64,000 nucleotides of DNA. Origin: Peromyscus leucopus. Taxonomy: Eukaryota; Chordata; Mammalia; Rodentia; Cricetidae. The stretch lies in the NCBI RefSeq assembly GCF_004664715.2, contig NC_051071.1, positions 8,869,410 through 8,933,409 of the forward strand, in the 5' to 3' direction. Positions 54,872 through 64,000 of this stretch are shown in pieces; positions within the stretch are counted from its first letter, which is position 1; each line of letters opens with the position of its first letter. The notes beneath the pieces were generated by a model that was not told the DNA's origin, did not search any database, and saw only the letters and a list, made by a program, of their open reading frames with translations. The translations under genes and the position numbers were made by a program.

Positions 54872-57800
54872 TCAGAGGACAAATTTTTGTAACTCATTCT
54901 TTCCTTCCATCTTACAATGGCTCCATGGGTCAAACTGATAACCAGGCCAAGGTGGCAAGTATCTCTACTTTTCTGATTGTGTTGAAAAAAAAAAGAAAAA
55001 AAATTGTTTTCCCCATATGAACAGAAGTATGAAGGAGATGCTCACAACAGGCCCTGTAATAACACAGAAGTATGATATATTCCATAAAGAGATGGATTTC
55101 AGAGGCTGAATATAGGACAGTGAGCAATGAATATGTCTTCAATAGAGTATGCAAGGAAGCCAGAACCTCAAGGCTTCTATATGATACAGACATGTGGGTC
55201 TCAATACTATTCATGTCAAAACATTCTTTTTGTGTGTTCATATTTAAGCATCTATTGGACTTACCATGTACAATGAATAAAATAGATGTATGAGAGAATT
55301 GCCTACGATTTTAAGCCATGGATCTGGATCTGGGAGTTGGGATCAGTTGGTAATATTTCAAAGATCTTTGAAATTCCATTTATTAACCTTCTTATTATTT
55401 AAATCAAATAATCTATTCACTGAAGTCTCAGCTGTGTATTGAGAATAATATTTCAGGAAAACTATCTTTCTATTCTCAAGTTTTGAGCATCCTAAGGGAG
55501 CAATCTTTAAAGACATCTCCCATTCATGCATGCAGCTTTTGAATTCCCACTCTTGTCCCTGTACAGAATAGCACAGCTGCTTCTGTAGCTGCAGGAGACT
55601 TCCCTACTTAGAGTGAGGTCTGTCACTGTCATTTTACGGCAGACTGAATCGAATGGTAGTTGTTAGTTTCTGAAATAATTAAATATCACTTGCTATTGTG
55701 CATTTTTAATCTAGGGCTCCTTTGCAAAACACAGTTGGGGTCACTGCATTTCATTCTTTGGGCTCTCTACATGGTACAGTCCAACAGTATCTCAGTGTCT
55801 TCTAGTCTTGAGATAAGCCTCCATTAAATGGCCAGAAACCTGGGGATAAATCTGGACTCTTGCAAAGCTATTTCTTCTGGATTGGATAACCATTGCCTTC
55901 TTGACTTAGGCAACTGTAGTCACTTGCAGAAGACACTGTGAGGTAAGACGTGTAGAATCATTCCCTTGGGAAGAAAGTGGAGGCTCCCATGGTTCAACAG
56001 ATAAATGAAGTCTACAAGGCACAGGAGCCCCCCAAAGTTACTAACAAGGCTCCCTTCTTCCCAAGATTATCAAAGGGGCTAGCAGGCAGACTGCATGCCG
56101 GCACTTTTCAGCAGTACTCCTGCCCTAATCCTGCCCGGGGAAGTCTACAGTGATGCAGCTTTTCTTGAGTTGTGTATGCTGTGGATGAGACTTTTTAGTG
56201 GCCTTGCAGCCACCCATGCTTCTGTCAGCAATTCCTAGAAATCCACTTGTTCACCAAACTGGACTTGAATGTAATTCATTCATTGGTGTGCAGGTGACCT
56301 TTCATTCTCAGATGAAGAGATGATTTTTCCCCCCACATCTCCCCAGGAAGCATATCATAACATAAAACCAGGAGGAAGAACCAGAAAGAATGATGTAGAG
56401 ACAAGGTTTGGTCACCAGAACCAAAGAGCATCACTTAGGGTGACAGAGTGGGAGACAGGAAGTTGAAGGCGATGTCAGAAGGACTGGTGAAGGTTTACTC
56501 AGAGGTAGGCCCACACAGGACGATGGGCACGAGACTCACAAAAGATGTCCGATCAAGGTAGGAGTGCCAGTGCCAGGCCACGTAAGCGTACAGACATTAA
56601 GATTTACAAATGAGTCAGTCTGGAAGTTCCATGTTTGAGAGAAACACTTTGCTTCTCAGTCAATAACCTTATGGTTAAAATAAGGTCTTTGTTCACCAAG
56701 AGTGCAGCTGAGCACTTTATAGTTCCAAATGCCATCCCATTTATTCTGAATTAGCTTGTTCTCACTTTAATGGATAAAAATTTCCATTTTAGGTTTTTAT
56801 ATATGATTATGCATTGCAGTTAAAGCCTCTTTTTGGGAAAGGTTTTACAGTGTGATTTTATTTGTTTGCTAGTAAAATTTATTACCATAATACTTTTACC
56901 ATCCTCATTTAATCTTCAGACTTCTCTTTAAAAAAAAGTCAATTCCCCATTATGTTTAGCTACTCCCACTGAAGTTGGGGGCAGTTTTACAGTATATACG
57001 TTCTTATTGGCTTTCTCTTAAATGTTTTATTCTGAGGATAGTGAAGGCAGTTTTTACAGAAATAAATCATTTAGCTATATTAAGATTTGAAAGGGTTATA
57101 AATGGTTTCTTTTCAGCCATTATTGTGAAAATAAGAAAAGGGGGAGAAATACCCCACACTTTCATTTAAACATGTCAGTTCTTCAAAGCGGTGTTAAGAG
57201 CAAGCTGCTGCTACTTCGTTTTTGAAACAAGATTGAATGTAAAAGTTATATCTGGTATATTTCCTCTTGAACTGTTCTCTCATAGTCACTTTTAATATAA
57301 ATATACATTTCTCAAAATGTATTTTAAGGCATAGATGAGAAAGTAAATACCCTTGCAAGTGCATGTTTAGGTAAATGCTTCCTCTATACACATTTTAAAT
57401 ATAGATTTCTCTGAATTCATTTATTTATTTTAAAAGTTGAAAATGATTTCTGAAAATTCTAGAAATAAAGCATATTGTCCTTTCCCATTTTTTCCCTAGC
57501 ACCTCATACTGAGACCCATTGGGATGCTGGTCTTCTGGTATTTGTGTATACCTTCACTCATGTCGGTGTGTGAACGTGTGTTAATACTCAGAGTGTGATG
57601 ACGTGAACACTGAACTTGGGTGTCACTTGTTTCCCTTGGGAAGACTTATCATTGGAAATAGTATCCGACTAGAGATGATGGCAGTCTCGCATCTCTGGTC
57701 ATCGACTTTGTACGATAGTGCAAATTCACTAATTTTCAGTATTTAGAATATTTTGTTTTGAAACAAATGTTGATATTACAGATTTGGTCTTGGAGAGACA

Positions 57801-58589
57801 AGAAGTAGTTGTTTATTAATATTCATCCTCTGGGAAAAATATACCCTTACATTCTTTTGCAATAAAAATTTTCTGACTTCTTAATAGACATTGGATTTTA
57901 CTTTTCATATTTTTACTACACAGTGCATCTTTTAAACTCATTATTATGATTGACTTTAAGATATAGTTAATTGGAAGGTGCTCTGAAAATAAAATTAAGT
58001 TCTACATACTATTACACATGCATATATATGTATACAAATCATCAGTCAAAATTCATATTCCTCTAAAAATATTTGTAAATGTTACTCCAAATACACATTT
58101 GGTAGATTCATTATTGAATCTTTATATAAAATTCATCTTCTATAATCTGTTCAGAATCTTTAGAATTCTTCAACATGTCTTAATAATTGTGTTTGAGTAA
58201 TGTTTTACATTTATAGGAGTTTTAAAAAGGCAGGTGCAATGTGACATATCAGAAGAAGCAAATTAAACTCTTGTAAAGCACAGCTGGAATGCTAAAAATG
58301 TGTATTTGTAATTTAAATATGTGACACCATCACACTGTAAAATCAGTTCATAATTAGAAAACATCTGTTTTTTCCAATATGATGCCTAATAGTGTATTTA
58401 AATAATTTAGAATGCAATAAGAAAAAGAAAGTCAAGGAACAAGAAGTGATTCATGGACATTTCATTCCTTTTGTTTAATGCCCTGTATGAAACCTGTCAT
58501 TTGAAGCTACTTTTGCACAGAACATAAACATCACTGATAAAATACATATGCCAAACATATGTGCTGTTCTGACCTTACTGTGTCAGTCA
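54870..58589. other. Repeat-poor unique sequence
   Basis: 3.7 kb without a transposon that I can name, unusual for this window. Frames stay at or below 103 codons with no domain. Part of it may be conserved noncoding DNA. Confidence 0.35.
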
Positions 58590-58608
58590 AAATAAATAAA
58601 TAAATAAA
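58590..58608. repeat. AATA microsatellite
   Basis: Four to five AATA tetramers. Confidence 0.9.
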
Positions 58609-59379
58609 ACCAGGTTGTGTAGGTTGTGGTGTTAACAAGGATTTATATGCTGCTATTTCTTCCTCACCTTACTTTTGTTTTTTTAATCAAAAGACATTGA
58701 AGCAAATATAAGTTGATTATTTTCACAGGAAATTTATGTGAATATGTTGCAAATACAGAGGGGCTGTTGAGTTGCATGGATTCTGGAAATATACTTGAGC
58801 CAGGTAAAATATTGAGTTTAAACTTATCAGGATCAATTTTAGTTTAGTTAATAAAGTTTGAATAAAACCACAGTTTCTCAAATGAAGTTAGCATGGTAGA
58901 TTAGCCACACATCTGTCATCAATGTTCGCATAGGAAGGTATTTATATATGTGTGATGAAAACTCAAATGGGTATTTTTATTCTAACTGAAGTGTGCATGC
59001 TGAATAGTCTCTTGGTTTATTGGCAGTAAATTGTGTAAGTAAGAAAAAAATTTTAAAAAGCCCACACAGTACAAGTGTTTGTTTCAGATATGGATAAACC
59101 AAATGTGACTTGGAAGGTTCTGGTTTTGACATTACTAGCCTATGTCTAGAAAGGTTAATGGATCAAAAAACAAACAAACAAATAATAATAAAACAAGAAC
59201 AGAACAAAGCATTTGCATTAGCAATCACAAATACTGGCCAATGGATTCTCCTTAAGCTTAGTCACCAAGATGGGGTGAGTAAATTAAGCATAGTGTACAG
59301 CCTGGCTGAGAGGCAGCAGGAAGCATTACCAGGGTGGTGAGGGCTGGTATACCACACTGAATGGCTGGCTCACCTTTCT

Positions 59380-60360
59380 ATTTGAAATGCAGCATTTTCA
59401 CTTTAATTCCTGGGTTGGGGAGGGGCTGAAACCTCACTTTTTTGCAGGGTTAGAGTACATAAAGTTAATCTGCCCCATTTATATTCATCTACTTCGAGTC
59501 CCCTTTCATCCACCTTTGCTGCTGCAGCCCACCACTCGCCATTCATCAGTTTATGCATTGTGCGCCAGGGCAAATAATGACAGAATATCTAGCTAAAGAA
59601 GGGGTACTTAATCAGCAATCAAGATTCAATTTGTTTTAATTTTAGCAGGTGTTTGTGAGGTACATTGATGGGAGAGATAATATGTGCTGCTTTCATTAGC
59701 TCTCTTGTTTTTGTGCGTGAACATTTAAGAGCCAGATGTTCGGAGGTGAGCTGATCAGAATATTAAGTCCCCAGAGGTTGGTTTCCATAGTGTTTTACAT
59801 TCCTTTCTTTATCTCCCTCGATTCACCCTGAGCTCTGAGGTGCAAGTGCTGGCAGGGACAGACTCCATTTCCACATCCTGTTCAAGCAGGGCTTTAAATT
59901 CGTGGCTAATTCTTAGCAGAGAATACTTTAGTTTAATAATCTGTCATTAATTCTTGGACTCTGGGTCAGCTTTGATTCTCATCCAAAAGTCTTTCAGCTG
60001 ATAATCTATTGTAGAAAATATTTGCATAGTAGCTGGTATTTCATCATGATATTTTCCTGAAGCAAAGGCATGGGAAACATGTAACTGGCCTAGGTAATAA
60101 CCCCACCATCTTGTTAAACCAATATCCAAACTTGACCAGCGCTCTGTCGTCAGCCAGTCAAAGCTCAGCAGTGCTGGCAGCCTGTCAAAGACACTAGCAG
60201 CAGGCCACCCAAAGCTGGAGCATGGCTGAGTTTGGAAACTATTCCCTCTCTCAAGGAAGTACACATCTTTGTTCATGAAGTTATTTTATAAGGTATAAAA
60301 TTACTGTTTTACAGTTTCCCACAATCTCTTAATAAAGCTTGGAGGATATCTGATCAGTGG
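59380..60360. promoter_or_regulatory. Candidate conserved noncoding block
   Basis: Repeat-free, near-balanced composition. It includes a minus-strand 109-codon frame (59947-60276) of mixed, non-repetitive composition rich in Trp and Tyr. I recognise no protein in it; it starts with ATG but has no promoter or splice context. Words such as ATTCATCAGTTTATGCAT and TTAGTTTAATAATCTGTCATTAATTC suggest homeodomain/POU sites. Either an enhancer-type element or, less likely, a decayed exon or pseudogene. Confidence 0.22.
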
Positions 60361-60462
60361 TTAGGCATTGTTTTACAGTGTTCGCTATCTTGTAACTGAT
60401 TTTTAATTTTATTTAATAGATTTTTCTAGATATATGTTGATTAGCTTACATATTTTCTTTCA

Positions 60463-60487
60463 TTTTTTTTTTTTTTTTTTTTTTTTT
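60463..60487. repeat. Poly-T tract
   Basis: Homopolymer of about 25 T. No SINE or LINE body is recognised next to it. Confidence 0.95.
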
Positions 60488-60759
60488 GTTCTGCCAGATA
60501 TTAGGCACGTGAGTTCGTTTTCTACTGAAAAGTACTCCTAACAAGAAAGAGTTAATTGAATTGGCTATGGCAGGAAGATATTTTCTCCTACTATTAATTG
60601 TTCTCTGTTTACTTTGATGTTTAAGGATTGTACTGTTTTACAAGCATATTTTCTTAATTGTGTCACCTTGTACTATAAGTGTGTCAGAGGGGAAACATTT
60701 GCAAGTGATTAGATATGGACCTATGTGTCATCAAATGTATGAGGTACATACCCTTATAG

Positions 60760-61140
60760 GATATAATTGTGATCTTTTAATATGCGGCCATTGACCCAGG
60801 CTTGTTATTATCTATTATAGTTTATAATAATGTATCTCTTTATGATTAAATGATGATGCCCGGCAGAACACTATGATTAGCATTTCAGTTATTTATAGAT
60901 TATGTCAGAACAGTAATAAACATAAAATGCTGTTAATGTGTGGCTAATGAAATCTGGACATGAACAAGTTTATGAATTGATATAATTCATTTGAGTGTTC
61001 TAACTGAGCTGCTGGTTCTTGTCATAATTCAAAAGCTTAGCAGGGTTCACCGATTAGGTGGTAGACTAATTTGCTACAAAAAGTCAATGGGATTTCATCG
61101 TCTTGGGCCATCATGCCCAGCATGGCTGATTGCATAAGGA
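60760..61140. promoter_or_regulatory. Candidate conserved noncoding block
   Basis: Repeat-free AT-rich segment packed with TAAT-core, ATTA and ATTTATAGATTATG-type words and a TTTATGATTAAATGATGATG stretch near 60839-60858. Typical of a developmental enhancer, but not testable from one sequence. Confidence 0.25.
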
Positions 61141-62739
61141 CTATACAAAGTAATTCTCATAAATATATTTATTAAGCTTAATATGTTTTGTAGGGGTAGG
61201 ACAGAATCTACTATTATACAATACATGCAGAACAAAAGATCACAATGTTAATATGTTAGTCAAAAAAGATATGTATAGCAAAATCATGAAAGACTAGAGA
61301 ATGATTTTATTATTGAAGGAGGAAAACAAGGATGATTCAGGTTCAAATGCTGATGAACCTACAGGATGATGATACTTTCTTCCTGCATCTGCTTGACCAA
61401 GGGCGATTAGTACTTGCAGGTCACATGTCACAGGTTGCTTGAACCAGCTTCATGTCTATAGCTGAATTCAAACATCCAGGGAGAGTCGAAGTTTTTTCTT
61501 CTCAGATCTAATGATGCTAATATCTTTATTGAAAGAGTCTGGTGTTTGCCTAATTGTGAAAACATGATGATTTCTCAGAAATGGGATCTGACAATGACTC
61601 TCCTCTCTCAGAGATCAGTCTTTATGACTAGAGATATGACTAGAGAGCGGCCACTCACTCTCAGATTATAGAAAACAAATTCTGAACTCTCAGGATGCAG
61701 TGGTTGACTTCTTGCCTTGTCTCCTTGTCTACTTGACTATTTGCATTGAATGCCACAGGATGGAACCTTTTAAGAGCTAGCTCTGTTTTGGATATCATAA
61801 TGTAAAAAGAAACAGCACTTTGATTTTTAGCCTCGGTTTGATACCTAGTTTCTCTGTTGACTCAATCAGAACCTGTTTTTAATATTTCATCAAAATTGTA
61901 TAAGAATCAAAATAAGAAAAAAGAGAGGATGTCTCAGGTTGTTAGATTTGGGTAATAGTAATTAATAATAATAATAATCACTAGCATTTTTAAAACCAGC
62001 AATATCCACCACAATAGCAGCTTTCCAACCGTGATGCTCAATGCTTTCTAGCCATGAAGCAAGCTGCTTGTCAATATATGAATGGCTCTTTGAGACACAA
62101 AAGTGGAGTCCAGATGATTAAATGAGGATAGACATCCACCATCTTCCCTGGTAGCCTTCATGTGATACTGCATGCTGAGATGCTTTGGTTTTAAAATGTT
62201 TTCAAATTGGTATAAGTACTATTATATTAAATATTTTGGGTATAATGGAAGTATCCAAATAACCAGTTTTACAATTTTCTTGAAATTTCTTTATCATTAG
62301 GATTTAAACACTTTTAATACAAGCCACAGCTTTTGCAAATTAAATAGAGAAGGTTTTCCTATTTGCTTCACAACTTTAGCATAACGGTAATTATTTTTTT
62401 TTTTGAGAAGGGGAAGTATGAAAAGAATTTGAAGAATGGAATATTTTGCTTCATGTTATTTTGTTGGGCTGTGTTTTGTTTTTCAACTTTTTTTTTTGTC
62501 CTGAAAGTGTGTATTTCTAAAAATTTGCTGAGGTAGATGAAATAAGCCCTCTCCAAGTTCTATAAATAGAATGTGAAAGTCTTTGTGACTGGAGAGGTAA
62601 GACGAAGGATGGGTGAAGCCTGAGAATGGGATCAGGTTATGAAATTACGTTAAGGGCTAAGGAAGAAGAGTGTGGGTGAGAGCCATGAGCTGTCTTCTGT
62701 CTTCTTCTAAGGTCTTTTTCCTTCTTAAAATTAACTTGT
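61141..62739. other. Unique sequence, no gene seen
   Basis: An AAT microsatellite lies at 61961-61978 and T runs near 62394-62404 and 62489-62497. No transposon or gene recognised. Confidence 0.4.
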
Positions 62740-62825
62740 TAACAGGCCCGATTGCACAAGCCTATAATCCCAGCATTCACCAAAAAGAGGCAGGTCCATC
62801 TCTGAGTTTTAGACTAATCTGGTCA
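62740..62825 (+). mobile_element. B1-like fragment
   Basis: 'AGCCTATAATCCCAGCATTC' and 'AAGAGGCAGGTCCATCTCTG' with 'AGACTAATCTGGTCAA' are the B1 left and middle parts, worn and truncated. Confidence 0.65.
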
Positions 62826-63182
62826 ATTTAACAAATTCTATTCTTTCTTATTAATATTCTCATCACCTTCTTATGTAAGAAAATTTCTTTTTATTTCAAT
62901 GCCAAGAACAGAACAAACATCAATGCTCCTGTGAAGATTCTTCTGGCCATGCAGCACTCCTATGCTGGAACCGCAGAGATACTCCTACCACTGTACTGCT
63001 ACAGTGTGCTCTGTGCTTAGAACTATGTCTTGAACAGAGTGTGTGCTCTGTTTGTGTGTGTTCTAGAGCTCTGGGAGGAAATGCCTAGTCAGTGTAATCT
63101 GCATTGTGGGTGGGCCTGGAACCAAAGAAAAAAATCCAGGGCAGGGAAGTGTTCTTGGAACTATGAACCTCACCTTTTGGAG

Positions 63183-63218
63183 ACTATCTGTAAACAACTA
63201 TCTGTAAACAACTATCTG
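63183..63218. repeat. 14-bp tandem repeat
   Basis: ACTATCTGTAAACA is present at 63183 and 63197 and begins a third time at 63211 (ACTATCTG). Confidence 0.9.
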
Positions 63219-63490
63219 GCACTCTCAAAACAATATAAGACTAGATGCCATTATCACAAAATCAACAGGGTAAGATCTTGTATTTAGAAAATAAACAACC
63301 AAAAAGGAAGAACACGACAGAGACACTTTTCCTGGGAACTGAGTCTTAATTTGGGCCCATGAGCCTCCAACATTAAGTTCTCCCTTCTTGCCAAGAAATC
63401 TAGATGGAAGTGGAAAACTGTGGAGACGTAGGATTCACCAGCATGGTTCTGACTCTGCTTATCCATAAGGCAAAATGTTCCTAGTTTCTT

Positions 63491-63495
<5 letters not shown>

Positions 63496-63553
<58 letters not shown>
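63496..63553. repeat. GA microsatellite
   Basis: About 29 GA dinucleotides. The 111-codon minus frame over it is an artefact (Ser/Leu run). Confidence 0.97.
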
Positions 63554-63556
<3 letters not shown>

Positions 63557-63689
63557 AGAAATAAACAGGGAATTTTGTGCATATATGCATGCAGCACACA
63601 CACAAACACACATTTTCATGGTGCATATATTTTCTAAATGTATTTAATATATTTTATACATATGTATGTATATGCAGTGGATCAAATAT

Positions 63690-64000
63690 TTATGTTTCCC
63701 TCAATTCCTATGTTGAAACTCTAATCTCAATAAGATAGTATTTGGTTATGAGGCCTTTGAAAGGTGAGTAGGTAATATGGGTAGAGCACTGATGAAAGTG
63801 ATTAGTGCCATTATAAGAGGAGACCAGAACACTAGCTAGCTGTTTTTTATCCTCTGATGACACAGTAAGAAGATGACTATTTCTACCTGAAGAAGATAGC
63901 CCTGAGATGTCCCGATTTCTTACTTTCAGCCTATAGAACTATGGGAAGTATTTGTTGGTCATTTGGTTTATACTCTTTATGGCAGTCCAATCTAGCTAAG
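63690..64000 (+). mobile_element. MaLR-like LTR, runs off window
   Basis: 'TATGTTGAAACTCTAATCTC', 'GGTTATGAGGCCTTTGAAAG', 'GTGATTAGTGCCATTATAAG' and 'GACACAGTAAGAAGATGACT' follow an MLT1/MST-type LTR in plus orientation, and 'CAGCCTATAGAACTATGGGA' continues it to the window edge. The full LTR 3' end would lie just beyond base 64000. Confidence 0.75.

Overview
This window reads as nuclear DNA of a rodent, most likely a cricetid (vole, hamster or deer-mouse type). The sequence is AT-rich and CpG-poor. It carries rodent-lineage retroposons (B1, B2/B3 and ID SINEs, Lx-type LINE-1), long CA/GT, GA, TA and CT microsatellites, and several LTR families whose diagnostic segments I recall from cricetid genomes. 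No operon-like or compact gene layout is present. No open frame resembles a known protein, and almost all long frames are chance or come from microsatellites. I find no protein-coding gene that I can name and no rRNA or standalone tRNA gene. The window is either intergenic or, more likely, inside a long intron.

Layout. 1-8 kb: mostly unique sequence with a CA tract, an old MaLR-like LTR, a MIR-like fragment, a hairpin, a TA repeat and a B2. 8.7-9.2 kb: an antisense LTR with B1-derived segments inside it. 10-13 kb: a TA/GA repeat, an old LINE-1 piece, a rodent-specific repeat, a B3 and an ID. 13.8-17.8 kb: microsatellites, a SINE with a 27-bp duplication, quiet AT-rich sequence that may be conserved, a LINE-1 piece and a B1. 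18-21.7 kb: a nested cluster of a rodent repeat, an IAP-like antisense LTR and two copies of a second LTR family. 21.7-26.2 kb: the largest element, a decayed antisense LINE-1 with 3' UTR, ORF2, ORF1 and a repeated 5' end, interrupted by a B1 with a 17-bp target duplication. 26-33 kb: further antisense LINE-1 and SINE pieces. 33-39 kb: largely unique, with a cluster of perfect palindromes near 37.4 kb. 39-45 kb: a third copy of the second LTR family, MIR, a perfect 55-bp duplication, a 270-bp CT tract, an MLT1-like remnant, two B1s and a rodent repeat. 45-50 kb: mostly unique, including a compact region near 48.5 kb with a candidate exon and a CTCF-like site. 50-55 kb: LINE-1, L2, MIR, B2, B1 and B3 fragments and complex GT and GT/GA repeats. 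55-62.7 kb: the longest repeat-poor stretch, with enhancer-like candidate blocks. 62.7-64 kb: a B1 fragment, a GA tract and a MaLR-like LTR running off the end.

All recognisable LINE-1 pieces and most LTRs lie on the minus strand. Because sense-strand insertions are depleted in introns, this suggests a host gene transcribed on the plus strand, but that is inference only. I found no convincing new biological system. The items most worth checking are the candidate exon and CTCF site near 48.5-48.7 kb, the palindrome cluster near 37.4 kb, the repeated LINE-1 5' end near 26 kb, and the repeat-poor blocks at 6.1, 15.9, 45.5, 59.4 and 60.8 kb. Repeat family names are from memory of consensus sequences and were not computed.
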